This document shows positions 56,101-64,000 of a stretch of 64,000 nt of DNA, piece by piece (position 1 is the stretch's first letter; every line of letters begins with the position of its first letter). Both the position numbers and the translations under genes were made by a program. The notes beneath the pieces are model-generated. The model did not search any database. It was not told the DNA's origin and worked only from the letters and a program-made list of their open reading frames with translations. Source of the DNA: Gracilariopsis chorda (taxonomy: Eukaryota > Rhodophyta > Florideophyceae > Gracilariales > Gracilariaceae); contig NBIV01000002.1 of NCBI GenBank assembly GCA_003194525.1, forward strand, positions 806,001 through 870,000. Reading direction: 5' to 3'.

Positions 56101-56620
56101 TGAGAAGGGAACCGAGGTTGTGCCGGTACCCTTCGGTACGTATCTAGAGCAGACGGGTGTGACAGGTGTAAATTACGATGGCGGATAGCACACATGAAAG
56201 GGTTTTAGTGTGGGAAAGCAGTTGGAATTGACAGTTGACGAGGCGGGGACGGTATGTAGAGTTATATTTGCGGATCGATACGGGGCACATGTGTGAAGCT
56301 AGGAGTGTGTGTAGTGGGAAAGCTGGTAAAGGGTTAGCAGTCTACCCTTAGGTAGATACAGGTGAGGCGGTTGCTGGTTTCGGCGGTGCGGCTAGGGTGG
56401 AGTCGACATAACGACGGAGCTTGTTGCCAGTGACGGAGGGGCTGTTTTGAAGAACGCAAAAGTGGTGGAGTTGCGTTGTGTGCCAAAACAAGGCACACGT
56501 TGCACATGACTGCGAATGTAAGTAAAACAGGCAGCAGCACATGTTTGGTTGAAAACGGGCGGGGTGAGCGCTGCAGAAGTATTCAACAAAGGTACGTTTG
56601 TATGATAAATGGGAAACAAG
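53143..56620. other. Gene-poor stretch of about 3.5 kb
   Basis: No confident gene. ORFs at 54294-54557 (+, 87 aa), 55719-56147 (+, 142 aa) and 55574-56062 (-, 162 aa) overlap or lack domains. A GAA-type purine microsatellite lies at ~53658-53675. TACC-N3-GGTA palindromes occur at 54682-54692 and 55893-55903, with a four-base-spacer variant at 56127-56138. An inverted repeat GCGAGTC/GACTCGC lies near 55098-55120. Confidence 0.4.
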
Positions 56621-57496
56621 ATGATGCGAAACGCGCTCGCGGTGTTGATCGCGGTGTGCATAGCGGTGAGCTCGGCGGCAACAAGCGATGAAACGGAGTC
56701 GATCAACGCGTACATCGCGGCAGCGCATGAGCGCATTTTCAAGCAATTCAACGTGCTGGTGCTTGGAGATTTGTCGGTGGCCAAGGCGGCGTTCCGCGGC
56801 GCGATTGCGGTGCAGGGCAAGGCGGAACTGGCTGACTTTGACGTGGGAAGCGACTTGGGATGCGACAAGGACTTTCGCGCTGTGACGGTTGGAAAGACGC
56901 TCAATGCTCGAATGGGCTCTGTGAACGGCGGGTACACGGTTGTGGGACGGGGAAGCAAGGTGCACCATAGCGTTAGTATGAAGTGCTCCAACCGGGTGGA
57001 GCAGTATGACTCGGTTCACAACGGCGACGTGGAGTTTTCGGAAGTGCGACGGTCCGTGCTGCGGGAGGCGGCGGAGATGTGCGTGAGCACTCCGACAGGG
57101 ACGGTGGAAAGTGCGAACGAGACGTTACGCTTCGTGCCGGGGGAGAAGGGATTTTCATGCTACACGTTCTTCAAGGTGAGCACGGACGATCTACGACTGG
57201 TGCAGCGGTGGGAGTACGCTGGGGACGATTACTACCGTAACATAGTGATAGTGGTGTCGGGTCTACGCAGCGAGTTCCGCGACTTGAGAATGCACGGCTT
57301 CAACCCGCGACGCACGCTGATCGTGTTCTGCGCGGTGTACGGGTCGTTCGAGCTGTACAACGCGAAGGTGCAGGCGTCCGTGCTGGCGCCGACGGCGTCC
57401 ATCACGACGATGGACTCCATCGTGAACGGCTCGCTCATCATCGGCGCTCTCCGCGGCTCGCTGGCCACGCTCAACGTTCCGTACGTGACCTGCTAA
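56621..57496 (+). CDS. Secreted choice-of-anchor-A domain protein
   Basis: 291 aa from the second ATG pair at 56621; an in-frame ATG at 56609 adds four residues. Residues 1-20 are a signal peptide (NALAVLIAVCIAVSSAA). The body follows the choice-of-anchor-A (CAA) pattern: FNVLVLGDLSVAKAAFRGAI and AVQGKAELADFDVGSDLG near the start, a glycine-rich turn (NARMGSVNGGYTVVGRGSKV), and at the end SVLAPTASITTMDSIVNGSL. Such domains occur in bacterial surface and matrix proteins and in some eukaryotic secreted ones; the binding partner is mostly unknown. There is no visible C-terminal anchor; the protein ends right after the domain. A role in the cell wall or matrix is inferred. High GC and clean codon use fit the host. 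Confidence 0.75.
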   Translation: MMRNALAVLIAVCIAVSSAATSDETESINAYIAAAHERIFKQFNVLVLGDLSVAKAAFRGAIAVQGKAELADFDVGSDLGCDKDFRAVTVGKTLNARMGSVNGGYTVVGRGSKVHHSVSMKCSNRVEQYDSVHNGDVEFSEVRRSVLREAAEMCVSTPTGTVESANETLRFVPGEKGFSCYTFFKVSTDDLRLVQRWEYAGDDYYRNIVIVVSGLRSEFRDLRMHGFNPRRTLIVFCAVYGSFELYNAKVQASVLAPTASITTMDSIVNGSLIIGALRGSLATLNVPYVTC

Positions 57497-57988
57497 ACAA
57501 AAATGCGAACCGACAGGAATCGAATAAAGTCGCCAGGCACGTCGTATTAAGCGCGCCACGCGCCCAAACAAAAGGCGCGCAGCAGTGAACCAATCATGAT
57601 GACGCGCTGCAAAATCTTGTGGAGATCACACGCACACACGCACACACGCCACACGTGCGCCGCGCGCGGACGGCTCCGAAAGCGACAAAACGACGCCCGT
57701 CTGCCGCGCACGGCCGGCGCGCGCCGCACCCCGTCCGTCGCCCTTTCTGGCGCTTCCGCTGCGCCACCCACGCCGCCGATACGTGTACCGCCGACTTTTT
57801 GTTGCTCGTCGCTCCTTACCGCTGCAGCGCCGCCGCCCGTCTTCGCCTCTACACTCCGGCCCCCTCCAACGCGACTGCGCGCCCCAAGCGCGCGTCGCTT
57901 CAACCCACATCTTCCATCCCCATCCCCATCCCCATCCCCTTCCCTCCTACCCTCCCCCCAAGCCCCTCCACCCTACCCATCGTCCATT
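57497..57988. other. Intergenic region with 3' end of CAA gene and upstream of zinc-motif gene
   Basis: Contains AATAAA at 57524-57529, about 28 bp after the CAA stop codon, a possible polyadenylation signal. The plus frame of the next gene is open back to 57596 but reads as low-complexity Arg/Pro sequence there. A run of CCCCAT repeats lies at ~57918-57936. Confidence 0.5.
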
Positions 57989-59445
57989 ATGCCGCCCGTC
58001 GACTCCGTCCCTCCCCACCCGCAGACCCCGCCACCGCAGACCGCTCCCTCCCCACCGCCGATGACCACCTCCACTACCAACAACACCACCACCACCACCA
58101 ACAACACCACCACTACCAGCCCCCGCCCCACCAGCAGCAGCTCCACCAGCCGCAGCTCCCCTCCAACCCCGCTCCCCCCGCCTTCGCCCCTCCCCCCCGC
58201 CTCAGCACCTCCCGTAACCTCAACTGCCAACCCCCTCCCTCTCTCCGTCTCCCCCGTCTCAACCCCCCGCTGCGAGGGTTGCGCCGCCCCGCACCCGGGC
58301 ACCTACGGCTCGGGCCGCTTTTGCTCCGCCACATGCGCAAAGAAGGTCGGCGCACGCCACAAATGGGCCGCAAGAGCCTCCGCTCTCCCCGGCGCCCCAC
58401 GACGCCCAGCAGTTCCCAGAAGGCCCTCGCCCGACGCCCCCTGTGAGTGCTGCACAAAGCTTCACGACAAGAGCTACGGCTCCGGCCGCTTCTGCTCCGT
58501 CCACTGCGCTCGCCGCGTCGCCGCCACTCGCAAGTGGGAGAAGAGTCGCAACGAAAAGTCCAAACGACTGGAAGCTATTCGTCCCGCTATGCTCGCCCCT
58601 CCCCACCCACTCAGCAGTGTGCGTTGCCATTGTGGACCGGTAAACGCCGTCGAGTGCTCGGTACTGAGCTGGAGCGCTTGCACATCTCAGACTCACCGCC
58701 GTCGTTCTACGTCCCGCAACCATATCTGCCGCAACCGCTCAATTTGCCTACCAACACCCCACCACCGCCGGTCTGTCCTACCCCGCCGCTCCGCTCTTCC
58801 ATACCTATTCCGCTTTCCGCCGCTCCTCCGCCGCTTCAGCACGCCAGCTATCTGCCGCCTCAGCCCGCACTCCCGAATCATACTGTGCATTATTCGCAAT
58901 CAATCGGTCAGTTACCGCACACCGTTGATGTCCCCTTTATTGCTCAACATGTCGTGTATGCCCCTCGCCAACGCCCCAACACCGCCGCCCCCGCGGTGTC
59001 GTCCGCTCAAAGGCGTGTGTGTTACGCCTTTCCACCTCTTCCGGCGTACTCGGTTCACCCTCCACACCCAACTTCCACACCTGACACTGCACCGTATTCG
59101 ACTGTTTCATCTTGCTCATCTTCACTGCCATCGCCATGTGCACAGCCCATACCAGCCCAACCGCAATTTACCCCGATACCGGTACCAGCAGCCGCTCGGC
59201 CTCTCAACTACCTAGTCACAAGAGGCCCCGCTTTTGATACCGATTCCGCAAGTGCCAACGCTTCGCCGGCTCGTATAGACCATTCTGCAAACCTGGTCTG
59301 TGACCCGCCGCTGCTTTCGGCCCCAGTACGTCAGAAGCTTCGCGTCGCCGCTCCCAACGGAGGTCTTGACAAACCCGTGGAGAACTCGGAAAGCGCCGCT
59401 AGAGCTTTGCTTTGTCTACGCGAGACTAGTGGCTCGGACACGTGA
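57989..59445 (+). CDS. Pro/Thr-rich protein with two tandem SGRFCS-type zinc motifs (frame change inside)
   Basis: From the ATG at 57989 the protein opens with a Pro/Asn/Thr-rich tract. Two similar zinc-type motifs follow (~58271-58366 and ~58441-58536): CEGC or CECC, a YGSGRFCS turn, then C and a basic A-R/K-K/R-x-x-A helix ending KW. GSGRFCS-C-AR words are known in small zinc motifs of HNH-linked and other proteins in algae, fungi and large DNA viruses; DNA or RNA binding is likely but not shown. After about 58590 sensible Pro/Tyr-rich protein (PSFYVPQPYLPQP) continues in a different frame to 59445. Either a short intron (a pyrimidine-rich acceptor CCCACTCAG lies near 58610) or a frameshift explains this. 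The gene borders are therefore tentative. Confidence 0.55.
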
Positions 59446-62400
59446 TGTTGAACGCTCTGTTGGTATTGTTTCTCTTTGCGGCTAACTAGGTCCTGTGTTT
59501 TTTCTCGTTTCTTCGCGCCTCGCTCTATTCCTTTGGAGCGGCGGTGCAAGGGTAGTGTGTGTGCCTGCTGCAACGCTCGCTCGTCTTTCTGTCATCGATT
59601 GTTCGTTTGAAAAACTTGTTATGGATACGATGTCCGATTAAAAGACTGCACTATCTACTGTTTTCTAACAAATATCACATGTTTAGTCTTGTGAGTTGTG
59701 ATACTCGAGAGTGAAGCATTACAGTACAGTCGTTGTTAACGCATGTTGCTAGCAGATATGTGTGGCCAAGTCGCAGGCTGAAGAACAATAACAAGGAGCG
59801 TGAGGGCGGTGGCGATGTAGCATATACCGAAGGGCACCTTCGGTACACGCTGGCGTCTCGGGTGCTTTTTTTCTCAAATGTTATCTGGCTTCGTATCTCA
59901 AGGTAGTGGGCTGGCATTTGCGAGTCAAGTGATTATTCTTGGGCTGTCGAATCTTGTAAACATCGCGAGCCGCATATCTTACCCTTGGTACTTGCAGAAT
60001 GATTGCATGTGGTTCGCATTATCGCAGATTTCCGTTTCTCAGCCAATCAGTGATGAAGAACGGTTTGCTTGCAACGTGGCAAGGAACGAATCTCGCCGAA
60101 AGCGGACAAAGTTAATCGTTCAACGTCATGAGCTTCTTCTTATCGTGGACTGTGATGAGATGAAGAGTTGACAGCTCTTGTGTACTTTACCGCTGTTAGA
60201 TGGGGGGAAACCTTTAGCGATAGCGTTCCGGCCCTTTAGCCCTAAAAGGCTCAGAGGACTATAAGCCACTCTTGGACAGGTTTCCCTTTGTAGCAATCCA
60301 GTTTTTTCGACACCTGAACGGTCCAAATCGTGCTCTACATTGCACTCGTTCCAAGGTGTCTTAGTACAGAGTAGTAGCGCCAGTGCGAACTCCTTTCGAT
60401 CCGGGCCGAAATTTAAAGCTCCTTTTCGTCTGGCTGTCCGTCGAAAGTGTGCTACCGCTGGTGTACCGCTGTACCCTTGTAGATGGTGAAGCAGTTGCAA
60501 CAAATCTCAGCTCTAAATGAACGCAATTAGGGTTTTCGATCATACCACGCATAGATATGGCTAAGGGTAGCGGTCTAACCTTCCCTTTTTTCCCCAGGTG
60601 TTCTTGCGTCTAGCTTCTAACCAGATGATGATTCGGCTAGCAGCGGTTGGGTCTGAGCGAAAACGAACTGTGACACATGCCCACCCTGCGTGCTAAACAG
60701 CTCACTCCAGTGCTGTGGCTTTTTAGCACCCCGATCATAATGTGCAATGGCTTGTGTGTTGTGTTGGGTCTGTGTTTGATCATCACATCCACCAACAACA
60801 CAACAGTGCACCCATCATAGAAAGGTCCCTTCTGCCAGTAATCACGAATTTCGACAGCATCTAGCTCTACATGTACCCTTGGTACCGTCGTACCAAAGGT
60901 ACAAGGGTACACGTACATGCGCCGAGCGATCTCTTACCTTGGCCATGGTCTTACACTTGGCAAACCTGTACCCCCCCAGAACGCCAAACAGTAGGTCTAC
61001 ACCCTGCCACCAACGGTACCATTATTTTGGGTTTTTAGGATGAGGAAAACCTAAAAATCGGTATCCCGAGATAAGAGCAAATCAGTGATGATGAAACATG
61101 GCTGCGCCCGAAAATACCAACGCCGTGACCCGCAAGAAAAGCGTGATCGCTAAGGGGTTTTTACCGCTAACCCCTGTTACACTACACGCAAAACGGGCAA
61201 TGCAAATTCTACAGAGGATCCATGACACCGTGAGGGGTCCCTGCTTACCCTCAGGTGCTAACAGGAAGTTTTTCAGCAACATGTCAATGCGGACTGCCTT
61301 CGAAACAGCGGTAATAGTCGGGTTCGCATGAACAACCAATGCCGCTTTTGAACACCAATGGAAGCCGAACAAGCAAAATGTGTTTGCGGCGTGAAGACTC
61401 TCTGACTGATAAATGCCATTGTGCAAAACCTCTCAGAAAGAGTTCTACGGCGAAAACGAGAGGTTTTCCTTGGCCAACGTTGGACCAGTTTCCAATACAC
61501 ACTAGTACGATGGCGATTGCAAGAACGAATTAACTGAGCGAACTTGGATTTGCGATTGGGCGGTATGACTTGAAGACGTACGATAAGCGGCTTCTCCGGA
61601 GAGTTATTCAATTGTGGTTAATAGATGTACGGATTGAAGAACTCGATCGTTCTTTAAGTGAAACAGAAAGGATGTTAGGGAGCGCTCGGTGGCGGGGTAT
61701 TAGTTTACCGATTGATTGGAAGGATCATAAGTCGGAAGAAATCACAAGTCGGAAGAAATCACAAGGCTGGCGAGGAAGCGAATGTGCTGGTGAAATGAAA
61801 AGAGAACACACATTTATTAGGAACGGAAGCAACGAACGATGGAGCGCAAGGAGTATTAGTACGACGAATCGCGCCATCCCTACGCACCTCCGCAGACACC
61901 TCAAACCATTCACTCGGGCAACCTCGGCCACCTGCCATTGGTAGACGGAAACAAGCCACCTCAGGGGCACCTCTTAGCACATCCAAAGTGATCATTGACC
62001 CAACCTTAGTCTCCGATGCCTACTTGAGCTCGCACCTCTAAAATTTATCCGCGGCGATCCCGTTCACACTCTCAACGAGAAGCAACCGTAAATATATGCA
62101 AATCACAGACATCAGAACATGTGCCACGTCAAAGTGAACACGCAATGACCACCCCAATTTGTTTTGCACACATTGACCTTACGATGTTTCTTCGTCCAGA
62201 GTAAGCATCCCGCAGACGTTTTCAAGTTACAGCTTGTTGAAGTTACATGCATGAGTTTCTAACCCAGGACACCATACCTTTCTCCTCCGGGCGTGGGCTT
62301 TTCCCGCGTGGTTGCTGCTGTGGGTTCCGACATGTGAGTACCTTTTTCAGACCAAACTACGGACTAATCGAACGAGGCGTACGGAAGAGAGAAATAATTT

Positions 62401-62681
62401 ACAACATTTTCGCGTTTTTTTCCTACGCCGTCCTGCTGTTACTGTAGCCTTGTTTCTCAATGAACAAGGACAACCCTTTACCCTCGCCCAGTCTGTCTCA
62501 ACACTTTGGACTGGAGAATGTAAGTTTGGACTCGCACTCAGACTTTACCGGAGGTGAATGGAAATCCTGATATTTCTTCCGACAAAATTTACAACTTAAC
62601 TTAAACAGGCAAACAACTGCTCGAAGTGGACAGTGTGTATCGCAAGATCTGCGCAATTCTAACAACGGCACGGTGTCTTAA
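59446..62681. other. Gene-poor stretch before DBP8
   Basis: About 3.2 kb. ORFs up to 125 aa exist on both strands (60126-60503 minus, 61082-61426 minus, 61570-61944 plus) without recognised domains. It holds TACC-N3-GGTA palindromes at 59980, 60874 and 60891, a possible structured stretch at 60205-60286 (GGGAAACCT / AGGTTTCCC arms), a hairpin AGGGGTT / AACCCCT at ~61155-61178, and a tandem 17-bp duplication AAGTCGGAAGAAATCAC near 61730-61764. The last few hundred bases must contain the DBP8 promoter. Confidence 0.4.
60874..60901. promoter_or_regulatory. Pair of TACC-N3-GGTA palindromes
   Basis: TACCCTTGGTA (60874-60884) and TACCAAAGGTA (60891-60901) with centres 17 bp apart; the two cores are near mirror images and are flanked by GTACCC/GGGTAC. 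No neighbouring gene is confirmed within 1 kb. Confidence 0.45.
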
Positions 62682-63998
62682 ATGACAAACTTTAGAGCGT
62701 TGGGCGTCAAGCCCTGGCTAATTGAGTCTTGCAAGACTCTCGGGATAAAAAAACCAACACCCGTCCAGTTAGCGTGCATTTCGCCAATTCTTCAAGGTCG
62801 TAATGTTATCGGAGCAGCAGAAACCGGAACGGGCAAGACAGCTGCTTTCGTTCTTCCAATTTTGCAGAAACTCGCCGAAGATCCGTACGGCGTCTTCGCA
62901 GTAATTCTCACCCCGACTCGAGAACTCGCCTTTCAGATTGCGCAGCAGATTAATGCATTCGGTGCGCGTATTGCCGTTAAGCATCATGTGCTTGTCGGCG
63001 GTATTCATGAACTGTCACAGGCTGCGGCATTAGCAAAGAAGCCTCACATTCTCGTGGCAACGCCGGGTCGAATGGCGCTTATGGTATCCAAAGGCTACGT
63101 CAAATTGGACAAGACTCGATTTTTGGTGCTGGACGAAGCTGATCGCTTGCTTGACCCGACGTATCTTACAGATCTTATGCTCATTTTGAATGCGTGTTCC
63201 TCCCCGAAGCGGCAAACCTTAATGTTCTCTGCAACTATGACTTCCTCGTTAGAGCAATTGCAACAAGTCGCCATGAATGACGATCAAACATTTCGATTCG
63301 ATGCACGAAAGAACCGATTCGCTACTGTTGATGCCCTGCGTCAAGAGTATCTGTTTCTACCGCAAAATCTCAAAGAATGTCACCTTGTGAATCTTTTGAA
63401 AGAAGAATACCCAACATCTAGTGTCATCATATTTGTTGCACGATGCGATACGGCAGAACTACTGCTGAACATGCTCAACCTTCTAGGTATGAACAAGGTC
63501 GCCGCTTTACATTCTGACATGAAGCAAGTTCATCGCATTGAGTCTTTGCAGCGCTTCAAGGGAAAGCTAGTTCGGGCACTGATTGCAACTGATGTTGCGA
63601 GTAGAGGCCTTGATATTCCCACATGCGAGCTTGTTATAAATTATGACTTACCTGCAAAGGTGGCTACTTATGTACATCGAGTTGGACGCACGGCCCGTGC
63701 AGGGAGATCTGGCCTCGCTCTTAGCTTCGTGGCGCAACAGGATGTCGAAATAGTTAAAGCGATAGAAGAGAAGATTGAAAAAGCGCTGGACAAGCATGAA
63801 GGAAATCCGGAGAGGAAAGCAATGGAGAACTTGGCTTTGACTTTAAAAGCTCGCCAAATGGCAAAGTTACGACTTCAAGACAGTGGATATTTCGATAAAT
63901 CTGAGGCTCGTCGAAAGAGTACTATAGCTGCGGCGAAAAGAAGGAAACAGGAACAACGGAATTTGGATGGCAGGAAGAAACAGCGTATATCTACATGA
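62682..63998 (+). CDS. DBP8: DEAD-box RNA helicase DBP8/DDX49
   Basis: 438 aa, complete at the right edge (stop at 63996-63998). All helicase motifs are present: Q motif (KKPTPVQ, 23-29), motif I AETGTGKT (46-53), Ia PTREL (78-82), Ib TPGR (127-130), DEAD (151-154), SAT (183-185), the second RecA domain with ATDVASRGLD and HRVGRTARAG (332-341), then a basic tail (RRKQEQRNLDGRKKQR). The words EDPYGVFAVILTPTRELAFQIA and the short length match DBP8/DDX49, which acts in the nucleolus in early cleavage steps of 18S rRNA processing. The start is the first ATG and gives the usual short N-terminus before the Q motif. No intron is visible. Confidence 0.92.
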   Translation: MTNFRALGVKPWLIESCKTLGIKKPTPVQLACISPILQGRNVIGAAETGTGKTAAFVLPILQKLAEDPYGVFAVILTPTRELAFQIAQQINAFGARIAVKHHVLVGGIHELSQAAALAKKPHILVATPGRMALMVSKGYVKLDKTRFLVLDEADRLLDPTYLTDLMLILNACSSPKRQTLMFSATMTSSLEQLQQVAMNDDQTFRFDARKNRFATVDALRQEYLFLPQNLKECHLVNLLKEEYPTSSVIIFVARCDTAELLLNMLNLLGMNKVAALHSDMKQVHRIESLQRFKGKLVRALIATDVASRGLDIPTCELVINYDLPAKVATYVHRVGRTARAGRSGLALSFVAQQDVEIVKAIEEKIEKALDKHEGNPERKAMENLALTLKARQMAKLRLQDSGYFDKSEARRKSTIAAAKRRKQEQRNLDGRKKQRIST

Positions 63999-64000
63999 TC

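Noticed and set aside
55574-56147. Two overlapping opposite-strand ORFs (162 and 142 aa)
   Set aside because: Neither has a domain, signal or convincing composition, and they overlap antisense to each other; at most one could be real.
56348-57019. Minus-strand ORFs of 223 and 199 aa
   Set aside because: They are shadows of the CAA-domain gene caused by high GC content.
57619-58446. Plus-strand ORF of 275 aa in another frame
   Set aside because: Low-complexity Pro/His/Arg shadow of the zinc-motif gene; the Cys motifs lie in the other frame.
61082-61611. Overlapping minus-strand ORFs of 114 and 112 aa
   Set aside because: Different frames over the same DNA, no domain and no repeat family recognised.

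Overview
The window reads as nuclear DNA of a photosynthetic eukaryote, most likely a florideophyte red alga (Chondrus-like; this is an inference). Reasons: eukaryote-specific genes (HRD3/SEL1L, DBP8/DDX49, a RING1/RING2 protein), plastid-type genes with N-terminal targeting (a twin-arginine thylakoid lumen protein and a RimP-like ribosome factor), a secreted Hedgehog-type Hint protein, almost no visible introns in host genes, and long transposon-filled stretches between gene clusters.

Layout. 1.3-10.3 kb is a compact host cluster: Hint protein (-), thylakoid lumen protein (-), HRD3/SEL1L ERAD adaptor (+), allophanate-hydrolase-type amidase (-) and RimP-like protein (+). 10.3-16.3 kb is gene-poor, with broken coding pieces and small repeats, including a 118-bp palindrome with a tandem-repeat core. 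A RING-type protein (+) lies at 16.4-17.5 kb.

18.0-31.0 kb is one insertion complex: a DNA transposon (element A) with ~240-bp terminal inverted repeats and a perfect 11-bp target duplication, split by an 11.4-kb chromodomain Gypsy element (Gypsy-1). 32.2-49.9 kb is a second complex: a Mutator-like element (MULE-B) with ~240-bp inverted repeats, remnants of a FAR1/MURA-type transposase (including the SWIM finger) and a Ulp1-like cysteine protease ORF. It is split by another chromodomain Gypsy (Gypsy-2, 5-bp duplication TTCCT), which itself carries a solo LTR of the Gypsy-1 family. The nesting gives the order MULE-B, then Gypsy-2, then the solo LTR. A decayed hAT transposon follows at ~50.5-53.0 kb.

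53-56.6 kb has no confident gene. The last part returns to host genes: a secreted choice-of-anchor-A protein (+), a Pro-rich protein with two SGRFCS-type zinc motifs (+), a gene-poor 3.2 kb, and DBP8/DDX49 (+) at the right edge.

Most notable: (1) both Gypsy families carry an antisense ORF between the chromodomain and the 3' LTR, and the two antisense products share a recognisable motif pattern although the elements are otherwise diverged; (2) an 11-bp palindrome TACC-N3-GGTA recurs ten times, far above chance, mostly in host intergenic DNA; (3) a MULE with a Ulp1-like protease gene (the Kaonashi type known from plants) in what looks like a red alga, and traces of a similar protease in element A.
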